Shown: positions 44,049-53,604 of the stretch, piece by piece | How positions within the stretch are numbered: the stretch's first letter is position 1 | Layout: each line of letters starts with the position of its first letter | DNA from: Shewanella fodinae | GTDB lineage: Bacteria > Pseudomonadota > Gammaproteobacteria > Enterobacterales > Shewanellaceae | DNA: 64,000 nt | Direction: 5' to 3' | Assembly: GCF_014651955.1 (NCBI RefSeq) | Contig: NZ_BMXW01000012.1 | Span: forward strand, 59,380-123,379 | Program-made: the position numbers and the translations under genes | The notes under the pieces: generated by a model | The model's input: only the letters and a program-made list of their open reading frames with translations | What the model was told of the DNA's origin: nothing | Database searches by the model: none

Positions 44049-45860
44049 TTGTCCGACACTAACATTTCCGACGCTACTGATACTGTAGCCAATAATCACT
44101 TCCCTTCAGCCGCTTCCGCCAAGGTATTACCCTGGATTTTAAGCTTTTTGCAGCCCTATCGCTGGCGGGTGGTGACTGCACTTGTCTGCCTATTGATTGG
44201 CTCCTTGGCCTGGCTGTCCTTAGGGCAGGGGGTACGGATGATGGTCGACCAAGGCTTTGCTGCCGGAGATCCACATCGGCTGAACCAGATTATTGTGTTT
44301 ATTCTGGGAATTACGGCGGTGAGTGCCGCCGCAGTCTTTTGCCGTTTTTATCTGATGACTTGGCTCGGCGAGAAAGTCAGTAACGACATTCGGCGCATGG
44401 TTTATCAACAGTTGCTAGGGCAGAGCCGAGATTTTTTTGCCAAATTGCGTACCGGCGAAGTGATCTCACGTTTTACTGCGGACACGACGTTACTGCAAAC
44501 CGTCGTCGGGTCGAGTCTGTCCATGGCGCTCCGCTCCTCGGTGACCGTTATCGGTGGCTTGGTGATGATGGGTATTACCAGTTGGAAATTGACCGCACTG
44601 GTATTATTAGCGGTGCCGTTGGTGCTAGTACCCGTGGGCATTCTAGGACGTAAAGTGCGGCGACTGGCGCGTAGTAGTCAAGACAAGGTAGCCGATCTCG
44701 GTGCTTTTGTGGATGAGACCTTACATGAGATCCATACGGTGCAGTCTTATGGTCACGAGCCCAGTGATAAAGCCCATTTTGATCAGCATCTGGCGCAGGT
44801 GTTAAAGGCGGCAAGCGGCCGCATCTACTATCGGTCACTACTGATTTCTGGGGTGATGTTGTTGAGTATCAGCGCCATCGTATTTGTCACTTGGGTGGGC
44901 GCTCATGATGTGATGCAGGGACGCATCAGTGCTGGACAACTTTCGGCTTTCATGTTTTATGCGGTGATGGTCGCTGGCGCGGTCGCCACCATCAGCGAAG
45001 TGGTGGGGGATATCCAGCGTGCTGTCGGTGCTACTGAACGGTTGTTGGAATTAGCCAATACGCCGGTGGTGATTACTGAGCCTTCGCATCCGCTACCGTT
45101 GCCACAACCTTTACGCGGCGCTTTGGCAGTAAAGGACCTGCAATTTGCTTATCAGTCAGGAGAGGCGGTACTTCAGCAATTGAATTTTGCTATAGAACCT
45201 GGAGAGCGGGTGGCGCTGGTTGGCCCCAGTGGCGCGGGTAAAACGACGCTATTCCAACTATTACAACGCTTTTATCTGCCAACCTCAGGTCGCATAACCT
45301 TGGATGGCGTGGATATTTCACAGGTGTCACTGGCGCAGCTACGGGCACAGTTTGCGTTGGTGCCGCAGGAGTCGGTAATTTTTGCCGATAGTGTGCTGGA
45401 AAATGTGCGCTATGGGCGTCCTGATGCGACTGAAGCGGAAGTTATTGCCGCTTGCCAAGCGGCGCATGCCGATGAATTCATTTGCGAATTTGCTGATGGT
45501 TATCAGGCCTATTTGGGTGAGCGAGGCGTGCGTTTGTCCGGTGGACAGAAACAGCGTATCTCTATTGCCAGAGCAATTTTAGCCGATCGACCCTTGCTGC
45601 TATTGGATGAGGCAACCAGTGCGCTGGATGCCGTCAGCGAAGTCATGGTGAAGAAAGCCTTAGACAGGTTGATGGTCGGACGTACCACCCTAGTAATAGC
45701 GCATCGACTAGCAACCGTCTTGAATGCCGATCGTATTTTGGTGTTCGATAAAGGGCGTTTAGTGGCAAGCGGTACTCATCAACAACTTCTGGAACAAAGT
45801 CCTCTGTATCGCGAGTTTGCCAGCTTGCAGTTATTGGCTCCTGAAGTAGCCGCGAGTTAG
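44049..45860 (+). CDS. MsbA-type ABC exporter (fused transmembrane and ATPase domains)
   Basis: A 603-residue half-transporter. Residues about 30-320 hold six transmembrane helices with the intracellular loop sequence LRTGEVISRFTADTTLL; the ATPase domain includes Walker A GPSGAGKT, VPQESVIFADSV, signature LSGGQKQR, Walker B LLLLDEATSALD and switch His in IAHRLATV. It would function as a homodimer exporting lipids or drugs. It is not MsbA itself as far as context shows: no lpxK neighbour. A TTG start is used with GAGAGAACTCGT before it. The substrate is unknown. Confidence 0.93.
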   Translation: MSDTNISDATDTVANNHFPSAASAKVLPWILSFLQPYRWRVVTALVCLLIGSLAWLSLGQGVRMMVDQGFAAGDPHRLNQIIVFILGITAVSAAAVFCRFYLMTWLGEKVSNDIRRMVYQQLLGQSRDFFAKLRTGEVISRFTADTTLLQTVVGSSLSMALRSSVTVIGGLVMMGITSWKLTALVLLAVPLVLVPVGILGRKVRRLARSSQDKVADLGAFVDETLHEIHTVQSYGHEPSDKAHFDQHLAQVLKAASGRIYYRSLLISGVMLLSISAIVFVTWVGAHDVMQGRISAGQLSAFMFYAVMVAGAVATISEVVGDIQRAVGATERLLELANTPVVITEPSHPLPLPQPLRGALAVKDLQFAYQSGEAVLQQLNFAIEPGERVALVGPSGAGKTTLFQLLQRFYLPTSGRITLDGVDISQVSLAQLRAQFALVPQESVIFADSVLENVRYGRPDATEAEVIAACQAAHADEFICEFADGYQAYLGERGVRLSGGQKQRISIARAILADRPLLLLDEATSALDAVSEVMVKKALDRLMVGRTTLVIAHRLATVLNADRILVFDKGRLVASGTHQQLLEQSPLYREFASLQLLAPEVAAS

Positions 45861-45979
45861 CGTGGATCAGGTGGCGATTGCTGTTAAGTCATCGGGTGAG
45901 TTATCAGGCCGTTTACGTATAAACTGTGCAGCAGTTTTCGTTGTAAGTATTGCCACCCGTCATAGAGTATTGATTATAG

Positions 45980-46684
45980 ATGTTTCTAACTAATTATTTT
46001 AAAAAAGAAAATAATAATATTGTCATCAGCAGAACGCAGGCCAGTAACTTCGCCAAAGACATCGCTGGCGACTTTAATCCGTTGCACGACGAGGACGCCA
46101 AGCGTTTTTGCGTTCCGGGTGACTTGTTGTTTGCCTTGGTGCTGGATAAATATGGTCTTAGCCGCAAGATGCAGTTTCGCTTTGAAGGTATGGTGAGTGA
46201 TGTTGTCGCATTGCATTTCCCTGAAGCCAGCGACGGGCAGATATGTATCGAAGATGAAAAAGGCAAAAGCTATCTTAAAGTTCATCGTGAAGGAGAACAG
46301 CGTTATTGCGAAAAGCAGCTAGAAGCGTTTATTCGTAGTTATGTGGCCTTTTCTGGACTCAATTTTATCCATGTGCTGGTGCCGCTGATGCAGGAATATC
46401 AGGTGATGATCAACCCCGAGCGGCCACTGGTTATCTACGAAACCATGAGTTTTGAACTGGATACCTTAGCGTTTGAAGAGATGACGCTGGAACTTGTTAA
46501 CAAGCAGTTGCAGGTTGATGGCAAGCGGGGTGACGTATTGCTGGAATTTGCCTTGCTCAGCGGCGACAAGCAGGTCGGTACCGGCCGTAAAACGATGGTA
46601 CTCAGTGGCTTGCGTCCGTATGACCAAGACGCCATTAACCGCATGATCACTGAGTATCAACGTCGTAGCGAAGCCCGGCTATAA
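45980..46684 (+). CDS. DUF3581 family protein
   Basis: A 234-residue soluble protein matching the DUF3581 family, which is largely confined to marine gammaproteobacteria. The segment DIAGDFNPLHDEDAKRFCVP resembles the start of the hydratase HotDog motif (DxNPLHxD), so the protein may be a double HotDog fold related to MaoC-like enzymes; the second half contains VIYETMSFELD and a conserved GTGRKTMVLSGL. No catalytic proof can be read from the sequence. It is monocistronic and converges with the GFA-family gene 18 bases further on. Confidence 0.82.
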   Translation: MFLTNYFKKENNNIVISRTQASNFAKDIAGDFNPLHDEDAKRFCVPGDLLFALVLDKYGLSRKMQFRFEGMVSDVVALHFPEASDGQICIEDEKGKSYLKVHREGEQRYCEKQLEAFIRSYVAFSGLNFIHVLVPLMQEYQVMINPERPLVIYETMSFELDTLAFEEMTLELVNKQLQVDGKRGDVLLEFALLSGDKQVGTGRKTMVLSGLRPYDQDAINRMITEYQRRSEARL

Positions 46685-46702
46685 GGGCTTCGTCCATCAA
46701 GA

Positions 46703-47215
46703 TTACGCCGGTTTAAGGGATTGCCGATAGGCTTTGAGCTTCGGCATCAACACCTCTGCCCTTTGCAGGCTGTCAGCGCTCCACACCAACTGGCGATCAT
46801 AATATTCAGCAAACGCAGGAATATGCTCTGGCAGTATTACCCAGGGCTGTTTAGTTGACGTGAAGATATGGACATCTGGCGGCAGTACCTGTGGCTGGTC
46901 GAGGGTGCCGACGCGGACAAATTTGGTCAGAGGACCGCTGCCCGCATAGTGGCTCCATAATGCCACATGACATTTAGGACAACGGGCAATCTGCTGCCCT
47001 TGACCGCTGGCAGAGGGGGTATTGATCAGCTCAGGTTCGCCCTGTAGCAGTTCCACCTGTTCTGATTCCACCATGGCATTCACCGCAAAGGCCGACCCTG
47101 TTTCACGTTGACACCAACTGCAATGGCAACAATGGACTATCAGCGGTTTGCAGTTGAGGCGATAACGGATAAAACCGCAATCACAACCTCCTTGTAGTGG
47201 ATATGGTGTTGGCAT
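46703..47215 (-). CDS. GFA family (glutathione-dependent formaldehyde-activating-like) zinc protein
   Basis: A 170-residue protein with the GFA zinc ligands: GGCDCGFIRY near the N terminus, HCCHCSWCQRETGSAF in the middle, and ARCPKCHVALWS. The family name comes from Gfa, which speeds S-hydroxymethylglutathione formation, but most members have unknown substrates. No formaldehyde-oxidation genes are close. AAGGGAATTAGC precedes the ATG. It is divergent from ohrR. Confidence 0.9.
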   Translation of the reverse strand: MPTPYPLQGGCDCGFIRYRLNCKPLIVHCCHCSWCQRETGSAFAVNAMVESEQVELLQGEPELINTPSASGQGQQIARCPKCHVALWSHYAGSGPLTKFVRVGTLDQPQVLPPDVHIFTSTKQPWVILPEHIPAFAEYYDRQLVWSADSLQRAEVLMPKLKAYRQSLKPA

Positions 47216-47397
47216 GCTAATTCCCTTAAGTTGTTGTTAGTTCCGCGTTGTGCAAAATAACACCATAGGCGGTTATCTAGTGCGATCTCAAGCTGAACTT
47301 TGGTACAAAGTTGTTACGCTTTCCCCGTTTTAGCGCTTCTGTGACAAGCGAATTCAAAGGTAAGATAGGCAACATTATAGGTGATGAGAGAACGCAC

Positions 47398-47841
47398 ATG
47401 CCCAGTAAAGATCCGCTGGCGCTGGATAATCAGCTCTGCTTTGCGCTGTATTCAGCATCGCTGACAATGACGCAACTGTATAAACCACTATTGGAACCAT
47501 TAGGCCTGACTTACCCACAGTACTTAGTGATGTTGATCCTATGGCAAGAAGATAAGTTAAATCTCAAGGATATCGGAGCGCAATTGGGACAAAAATCTGG
47601 GGCGTTAACTCCGGTGATCAAACGTTTGGAGCAGGAAGGACTCGTGCAACGCCTAAAAGATCCGTTGGATGAGCGGGCACTGCGCATAGGCTTAACTGAG
47701 GCTGGGAGTGCTTTGCGGACACAAGCATTACATATCAATCAGTGCCTGTTTCAGGCATGCGCCATGGATCAATCTGAACTGATTGAATTAAAAGATAAAA
47801 TAATTTCCCTACGGGATAATTTACAACAGCATTCAAAATAA
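47398..47841 (+). CDS. ohrR: OhrR-type MarR family organic hydroperoxide sensor
   Basis: A 147-residue repressor. The reactive cysteine of OhrR proteins is present as Cys14 in NQLCFALYS, followed by the winged helix (LGLTYPQYLVML, LNLKDIGAQLGQKSGALTPV, KDPLDERALRIGLTEAG). Organic hydroperoxide oxidises Cys14 and releases the repressor from DNA. An open frame extends upstream to 47311, but alignment of the family and GATGAGAGAACGCAC before the ATG at 47398 support the shorter start. It is directly upstream of ohr, and an extended double operator lies between them. Confidence 0.93.
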   Translation: MPSKDPLALDNQLCFALYSASLTMTQLYKPLLEPLGLTYPQYLVMLILWQEDKLNLKDIGAQLGQKSGALTPVIKRLEQEGLVQRLKDPLDERALRIGLTEAGSALRTQALHINQCLFQACAMDQSELIELKDKIISLRDNLQQHSK

Positions 47842-47856
47842 TGTTTGCGCGATAAC

Positions 47857-47929
47857 AATTATTGCGATAACTTTATGTCGTAAAGCCGGGCTGGCTATTT
47901 TTTTAAAGCACATAGTTATCGCAATAATT
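47857..47929. promoter_or_regulatory. Double OhrR operator candidate between ohrR and ohr
   Basis: AATTATTGCGATAACT at 47857-47872 and its exact 16-base complement AGTTATCGCAATAATT at 47914-47929 lie 41 bases apart. GCGATAAC also repeats directly to the left of the first copy. The space between contains GGCTATTTTTTT. The arrangement suits two repressor dimers around the ohr promoter, or a long hairpin acting also as the ohrR terminator. Confidence 0.65.
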
Positions 47930-47945
47930 AATTGGAGCAAATCTT

Positions 47946-48368
47946 ATGAACATTCTTTATACCGCTAAAGCAACATCTACCGGTGGCCGTGACGGTCGCT
48001 CAGTTTCTTCTGATGAACATTTGAATGTGAAACTCAGTACTCCTAAAGAGTTGGGGGGCGCTGGTAGTGAGGGGACTAACCCAGAACAGCTGTTTGCGGC
48101 AGGTTATTCTGCCTGTTTTATCGGCGCCATGAAATTTGTGGCAGCACAGGACAAACTCCGTTTGCCGCAAGAACCGCAAATTACCGCGCATGTGGGGATT
48201 GGTGCTAATCCACGCGGTGTAGGTTTTGCCATTGATGTCGAACTGCATATCAGCGTTGCCGGGATGGATAAAGCCCAGTTGCAAGCTTTGGTGGAAAAAG
48301 CCCATCAGGTTTGCCCCTATTCCAATGCCACTCGCGGCAATATTCGGGTTGAACTGATCATTGAATAA
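47946..48368 (+). CDS. ohr: Organic hydroperoxide resistance peroxidase
   Basis: A 140-residue Ohr/OsmC-fold thiol peroxidase that reduces organic hydroperoxides using lipoylated protein or dihydrolipoamide. The two catalytic cysteines are Cys57 in GYSACF and Cys124 in HQVCPYSNATRGN, with Arg near 18 in GGRDGR. The first motif GTNPEQLFAAGYSAC is characteristic of Ohr rather than OsmC. ATTGGAGCAAATCTT precedes the ATG. It is controlled by the adjacent OhrR. Confidence 0.96.
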   Translation: MNILYTAKATSTGGRDGRSVSSDEHLNVKLSTPKELGGAGSEGTNPEQLFAAGYSACFIGAMKFVAAQDKLRLPQEPQITAHVGIGANPRGVGFAIDVELHISVAGMDKAQLQALVEKAHQVCPYSNATRGNIRVELIIE

Positions 48369-48386
48369 TCGATGGTCTTGGCGTAC

Positions 48387-48416
48387 CCCTAATCTCGGTG
48401 CCAGCCAAGATTAGGG
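48387..48416 (+). terminator. Hairpin after ohr
   Basis: CCCTAATCT pairs perfectly with AGATTAGGG around a 12-base loop, 18 bases after the stop. No T run; a competing TCTTGG/CCAAGA pairing overlaps it. Confidence 0.5.
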
Positions 48417-48600
48417 AACGTCACTGATGAGCATGCAATAACGTTGTAGTAAATTTGAATAAATACCCGTTAATTTACTGATTGACTGAACTATATCCTG
48501 CCAGTGCTGCTTATTATCTGTTAAATAAATAATGCCTTATTGCTATTTGGAACGCGCTGCCATAGGGTTGGCTATCTGAGTTCATTGCCAGGAATAAGGA

Positions 48601-50385
48601 ATGTATTATAAAAAACGCCTGTTAAAGGCTTCACTGTTGGTTCTGTCCACTATTTCACCTTTTGTCACTACCTATGCTTTGGCTGCCTCATTACCGCCTG
48701 TTGAAGCCAAAAACGGCATGGTGGTGTCTTCGCAACGCTTTGCCTCAGAAGCGGGAGTGGAAATTCTTAAAATGGGTGGCAATGCCGTAGATGCTGCTGT
48801 CGCTGTGGGTTACGCCCAAGCAGTGGTGAACTCTTGTTGCGGTAACATCGGCGGCGGTGGCTTTATGACGTTGCATCTGGCTGATGGCTCGGATCACTTT
48901 ATCGATTTCCGGGAAATGGCACCGGCAGCTGCAAGTGCCAACATGTACCAGGATAAATACGGAAATCTGATTCCACATGCCAGCACACTAGGTTGGGGCG
49001 CGGTAGGCGTACCCGGTACGGTGCGCGGTATGGAATTGGCGCTAACCAAATATGGTTCTGGCAAACTGACGCGGGCACAAATTATGGCGCCAGCGATCAA
49101 ATTAGCGCGTGAAGGGTTCATCCTGACCCGCGGTGATACCGATGTCATCGACTCCAGCTTAAGCAAGATGCGCGGTGATAAACAAGCCTCAAAAATCTTT
49201 TTACACGCGGATGGGACGCCGTTAGAACCTGGTGATCGCCTAGTACAGCCAGCGCTGGCAGACACACTGGAAAAGATTGCGAAAAATGGCCCAGATGCTT
49301 TCTATAAAGGAGATATCCCCAAAGCTATCGAGCAAGCCTCGAAAGCCAACGGCGGCTATATCACAGCCAAAGATTTTGCCAACTATGTTGCTAAAGAACG
49401 TACTCCCGTCAGATGTTCTTATCGCGGCTATGACTTCATTTCGGCGCCACCGCCAAGCTCAGGGGGCACGACCATGTGTCAAATCCTGAATATTTTGGAA
49501 GGGTACGATCTGAAGTCCATGGGCTATGGTTCTGCTGATGCGATTCACTTTACTGCCGAAGCGATGCGTCATGCGTTCGTTGACCGTAACAGTCTGTTAG
49601 GTGACCCGGATTTCGTAACAATCCCGATGGAGAAGTTGTTGAGTAAGGAATATGCGGCAGAGATCCGTAAAACCATCGATCCAGTGAAAGCTACGCCTTC
49701 TAGCGAACTGGCATCTGGGGTGCCTCCCCATGAAAAGCCACAAACCACGCACTATTCAGTATTGGATAAAGCGGGGAATGCGGTGTCTACTACTTACACT
49801 ATCAATGGGCGCTTTGGGGCTGGGGTGATGGCTCCGGGTTATGGTTTTTGGCTGAACGATGAGATGGATGATTTCACCTCAAAAGTCGGTGAGAAAAACA
49901 TGTTCGGTCTGGTTCAGGGCAAGGCTAACGCCATTGCCCCTGGTAAACGGCCACTATCCTCTATGTCGCCGACCATTGTTACCAAAGATGGTAAAACCTT
50001 TATGGTGGTAGGTTCTCCAGGCGGTTCATTGATCATCACTATCACGCTGAACACGGTAATGAACGTGATCGACTATGGTATGAACTTACAGGAAGCGGTA
50101 AACGCGCCACGGATTCATCAGCAGTGGTTGCCAGATGTAGTGCTGTATGAAAAGAACGGCATCTCCCCTGACACGCTGAAAATTCTCAAAACGCGTGGTT
50201 ACAACATGGTTGAAAAAGGCCAATGGGGTGCTGCGGAAGCGATAATGATCGGTTTACCCAGCGTGGTCAGCGGTGACGAACACTCGAACGTCAGCGATGC
50301 GTCGGTATCCGGTAAAATCCGTGAAGGCTATATCTACGGTGCCAATGATGCGCGTCGGCCTCAAGGCGCTGCAGTCGGCTACTGA
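48601..50385 (+). CDS. ggt: Gamma-glutamyltransferase (periplasmic)
   Basis: A 594-residue exported N-terminal nucleophile hydrolase that cleaves or transfers the gamma-glutamyl group of glutathione. Signal peptide at about 1-28 (ends YALAAS). The pro-protein would self-cleave before Thr382 in KPQTTHYSVLD to make large and small subunits; GNAVSTTYTINGRFGAG follows as in the family. Other conserved parts are AASPPSSGG-like APPPSSGGTTM and the oxyanion segment PLSSMSPTIV. The gene is monocistronic, ended by a strong terminator. Confidence 0.96.
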   Translation: MYYKKRLLKASLLVLSTISPFVTTYALAASLPPVEAKNGMVVSSQRFASEAGVEILKMGGNAVDAAVAVGYAQAVVNSCCGNIGGGGFMTLHLADGSDHFIDFREMAPAAASANMYQDKYGNLIPHASTLGWGAVGVPGTVRGMELALTKYGSGKLTRAQIMAPAIKLAREGFILTRGDTDVIDSSLSKMRGDKQASKIFLHADGTPLEPGDRLVQPALADTLEKIAKNGPDAFYKGDIPKAIEQASKANGGYITAKDFANYVAKERTPVRCSYRGYDFISAPPPSSGGTTMCQILNILEGYDLKSMGYGSADAIHFTAEAMRHAFVDRNSLLGDPDFVTIPMEKLLSKEYAAEIRKTIDPVKATPSSELASGVPPHEKPQTTHYSVLDKAGNAVSTTYTINGRFGAGVMAPGYGFWLNDEMDDFTSKVGEKNMFGLVQGKANAIAPGKRPLSSMSPTIVTKDGKTFMVVGSPGGSLIITITLNTVMNVIDYGMNLQEAVNAPRIHQQWLPDVVLYEKNGISPDTLKILKTRGYNMVEKGQWGAAEAIMIGLPSVVSGDEHSNVSDASVSGKIREGYIYGANDARRPQGAAVGY

Positions 50386-50407
50386 TAGCGAAATTTTGAG
50401 TATTGAG

Positions 50408-50437
50408 GCCTGGGCATTGTGACCCAGGCTTTTTTTA
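50408..50437 (+). terminator. Rho-independent terminator of ggt
   Basis: GCCTGGG pairs with CCCAGGC around an eight-base loop, followed by TTTTTTT, 23 bases after the ggt stop. Confidence 0.9.
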
Positions 50438-50776
50438 TGCAGCGCACTTCTTCGTCTTGTAATTGCAACAAATTTTTTCTTGGATGAACTGACGGCGGTT
50501 GTATTGGTCGTAGATCACATGGACCTAAGACAAGATTCAGGTGTTTCTGAGTTTATTGAAGTGGGTCTGGATGAGATAGCAATCGATGCGGCGATATTGG
50601 GCAATACCGTGAGTAAGTTGTTGCTTACCCATTAAGTCAGTGTTTGAGCGTCTTGTGGTGACATAGTGTCCGCAGCAACCGTCTGTATCAGGCTTAAACT
50701 TGGTCATCACAAAACGCCGTACGGTAATTGGTGCGTCACTTCGCCATTCTGCATCGGTTCCCATAAAGGAAGAATT
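50438..50776. other. Intergenic region upstream of the M16 peptidase gene
   Basis: The region after the ggt terminator holds no recognisable gene. A minus-strand frame of 81 codons at 50537-50782 crosses the peptidase ribosome site and has no family resemblance I can see. The peptidase frame itself is open from 50666, but signal peptide and ribosome site place its start at 50777. The promoter is presumably within the last 200 bases. Confidence 0.4.
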
Positions 50777-53458
50777 ATGCATACATCAGTTAAACTCGCG
50801 GCGGCCATTGCGCTGGCGTTTGGCTCCATTACTGTTCCAACGTTGGCCGCGGAGCAACCTCAGGCTCAACAGCAGCAAATCACCCGCACTACGTTAAAAA
50901 ATGGCCTGCAAGTAGTGATCGTGCAGGATAAATTGGCCCCTGTCGTCACCACCCAAGTGAATTACTTAGTCGGCAGCAATGAAGTGCCAGACGGCTTTCC
51001 GGGTACCGCGCATGCGGTCGAGCATATGATGTTCCGGGGGAGTCCAGGACTGAACAAAGAGCAAATTTCTGCATTGGCAGCCAATATGGGCGGCCATTTT
51101 AATGCCGAAACCCGCGAGGACTTGACGCGCTACTTTTTTACCGTACCGAAGCAGGATCTGGATGTCGCGCTACGTATTCATGCCATTCGGATGAAGAGTG
51201 TGGAGATGAGTCCTGCCGAATGGAAAGATGAGCGTGGTGCCATTGAGCAGGAAGTGTCTCGGGATATGTCCAGTCCGGTGTTTAAGGCGATGACCGACAT
51301 TCGTCAGTCGTTGTTTGCCGATACCCCTTATGCGCATTCGCCCTTAGGAACCCGTGCCTCTTTTGATAAAACCACTGCCGCTGCACTCAAGCAGTTTCGT
51401 GATACCTGGTATGTGCCAAACAATGCCGTGTTGGTGATAGCTGGTGATGTTGAGCCGCAGCATGTGTTGCCGGAAGTGCAAAGGTTGTTTGGTGATATTC
51501 CTGCCGGGGCATTACCGGCAAAAGCGGAATTCCATTTCCAACCGGTAGCGGCAAAACAGATTCATCTGGATACCGATACGCCCTACGGGTATGAGATCAG
51601 AGCGTTTCGTATGCCAGGATTAACCTCCAGCGAATACGCTACGGCACTGGTGCTGAGTCGGGCATTGGGTTCTCAACGTGCCGCATTGTATGGCATGGGT
51701 ATGGATGGCAGCGCACTGGCGGGTGGTTTTGATACCGAGTTCTTGCCTCATGCGGGGATTGGTTACGCCATTGGCATTTTTTCCAAAGGTGCCGATGCCG
51801 TCAAACTGGGGCATCATATCGACAGTATTCTGCATATTGCCGCCATTCAGGGGATTGATCCTGAATTGATCAAAGCGGCAAAACAAAATGCCATCGCTAG
51901 CCTAGAATTTGCTAAAAATTCTGTCGATGGTCTAGCTAATGCGTGGTCTGATGCGCTGGTCGAGCAAGGATTGTCGTCACCGGATGCTATTCGTGATGCC
52001 ATTGCCGCCGTCACACCCGCGGCAGTCAATGCATTAGCGGCGCGCACCTTTAAAGCCGGTGCAACGATCAGCGCCACCTTAACACCGCAAAGTTCCGGTA
52101 AACCGGTTGCTAGTAAAGGCTTTGGTGGTGCGGAAAACTTTAGTAGTGCACCAGATAAACCTGTGGTATTGCCCGATTGGGCGCAACAGGCGTTTGCCAA
52201 ACTATCAGTGCCAAACTCCGATTTACATCCTGATGATTTCACTTTACCCAACGGTTTACGGGTGATCGTCCAGCCGGAAACTGTCAGTGATACGGTATTG
52301 GTAACGGGGGAAATTAAGACCAATGAAGATCTGCAGGCTAAGGTCGGACAGGAAGGGATCAGCGATATTCTCGATGGTTTATTCCGCTTTGGTACAAAAG
52401 ATCTCAATCGGTTGCAATACCAGCAAGCACTAGACAATATTTCTGCTGAGGCGATGGCAGGCAGTCATTTCTCCTTGTCGGTGCCAGCAGCTAACTTTAC
52501 CCAAGGTATGCAATTGCTGGCAGATAACCAACTGCATCCGGCGTTGCCTCCACAGGCGTTTAAGATTGTGCAGCAGCAACAAGCCGCCAGTACCGCTGGT
52601 GAGTTGCAATCGCCAGATTATCTGAATCATCAACACCTGTTACAGGCACTGTATCCTAAAACTGACCCGAGTCTGCGCTATGCAACGCCGCAGTCATTGA
52701 TGCAACTGACTTATCAAGATGTGGTTCAGTATTATCAACAGACTTTCCGCCCCGATATGACGACCCTCGTAGTGGTTGGTAATGTTAAGCCGGCACAAGT
52801 AAAACAGGTGGTCAGTCAGTATTTTGGGCACTGGCATAGCAGCGGCGCTAAACCGAATGTCGATTATCCTGCGGTTCCCAATAATCAAGCTGCGCAATTT
52901 AATACCCCGGATAAATCGGCGGTACAAGACAGTGTTGCCTTAGTGCAGACGGTTGCCGTCACTGAGAATGATCCGGCGCGTTTTGCTTTGAATCTGGGGA
53001 ATGAAGTGCTAGGCGGTGGCTTTTACGCCTCACGGTTGGTGAAAGATCTGCGTGAGAAAAATGGCTTGGTTTATACTGTCGCTTCCGGTTTTTCACTGGA
53101 CAAACATCGTGGCACTTATCAGGTGGCATACGGCTGTGATCCTGACAAAGTGATGAAAGCTAAGGCGCTGGTAGTGAAAAACTTGCAACAGATGCAGCAA
53201 ACACCAGTCACTGAAACTGAGCTTAAACAGGCTAAAGGCATTATGCTGCGCCAGATCCCCTTGGGGGAATCCAGCTTCGAGGGGATCGCTGAGCAATTAT
53301 TGCAGTTGTCTATTGAAGGTAAACCGCTGGATGCCATGTCAAAAGCCGCCGCAGCCTATTTTCAGTTAACGGCGGAAGATGTTCGCAAAGCCTATGCGCA
53401 ATACATTCGTCCTAACGACTTTGTCACTGCCGTCAAAGGGCCAGCACCGCAGGCATAA
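50777..53458 (+). CDS. Periplasmic M16 family zinc metallopeptidase (pitrilysin-like)
   Basis: An 893-residue two-module insulinase-family peptidase. Residues 1-25 form a signal peptide (AFGSITVPTLAAE). The inverted zinc motif HAVEH occupies residues 79-83, with Glu82 catalytic and a downstream Glu in ERGAIEQEV as third ligand. The C-terminal half repeats the fold without the zinc site (QEGISDILDGLFRFG), as is usual: the second module shapes the chamber. RLVKDLREKNGLVYTV carries the conserved Arg/Tyr substrate-binding residues. It degrades peptides in the periplasm. AAAGGAAGAATT precedes the ATG. Confidence 0.94.
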   Translation: MHTSVKLAAAIALAFGSITVPTLAAEQPQAQQQQITRTTLKNGLQVVIVQDKLAPVVTTQVNYLVGSNEVPDGFPGTAHAVEHMMFRGSPGLNKEQISALAANMGGHFNAETREDLTRYFFTVPKQDLDVALRIHAIRMKSVEMSPAEWKDERGAIEQEVSRDMSSPVFKAMTDIRQSLFADTPYAHSPLGTRASFDKTTAAALKQFRDTWYVPNNAVLVIAGDVEPQHVLPEVQRLFGDIPAGALPAKAEFHFQPVAAKQIHLDTDTPYGYEIRAFRMPGLTSSEYATALVLSRALGSQRAALYGMGMDGSALAGGFDTEFLPHAGIGYAIGIFSKGADAVKLGHHIDSILHIAAIQGIDPELIKAAKQNAIASLEFAKNSVDGLANAWSDALVEQGLSSPDAIRDAIAAVTPAAVNALAARTFKAGATISATLTPQSSGKPVASKGFGGAENFSSAPDKPVVLPDWAQQAFAKLSVPNSDLHPDDFTLPNGLRVIVQPETVSDTVLVTGEIKTNEDLQAKVGQEGISDILDGLFRFGTKDLNRLQYQQALDNISAEAMAGSHFSLSVPAANFTQGMQLLADNQLHPALPPQAFKIVQQQQAASTAGELQSPDYLNHQHLLQALYPKTDPSLRYATPQSLMQLTYQDVVQYYQQTFRPDMTTLVVVGNVKPAQVKQVVSQYFGHWHSSGAKPNVDYPAVPNNQAAQFNTPDKSAVQDSVALVQTVAVTENDPARFALNLGNEVLGGGFYASRLVKDLREKNGLVYTVASGFSLDKHRGTYQVAYGCDPDKVMKAKALVVKNLQQMQQTPVTETELKQAKGIMLRQIPLGESSFEGIAEQLLQLSIEGKPLDAMSKAAAAYFQLTAEDVRKAYAQYIRPNDFVTAVKGPAPQA

Positions 53459-53479
53459 GTCTGGCAATTATCTGGTCTC

Positions 53480-53509
53480 TAAAGCGCCTTTTCGCACAAA
53501 GGCGCTTTA
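53480..53509 (+). terminator. Terminator after the M16 peptidase
   Basis: TAAAGCGCCTTT pairs perfectly over 12 bases with AAAGGCGCTTTA around a six-base loop, 21 bases after the stop codon. Confidence 0.75.
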
Positions 53510-53604
53510 TCTCTAGGCGATCTCGCCGCAATATCACAAGTAACAGGTTGTGCGCTTATCAGGCCAACAATCGTATCTGATGACAACCACCAATGGTGAA
53601 CTCA

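Noticed and set aside
50500..50525. TAGATCACAT near 50515 as a CRP site for the M16 peptidase
   Set aside because: Only one half-site is present; the left half does not resemble TGTGA.
50537..50782. Minus-strand open frame of 81 codons upstream of the M16 peptidase, considered as a gene or transposase remnant
   Set aside because: It covers the ribosome site and first codons of the peptidase, has no recognisable family motif and no flanking inverted repeats or target duplications.
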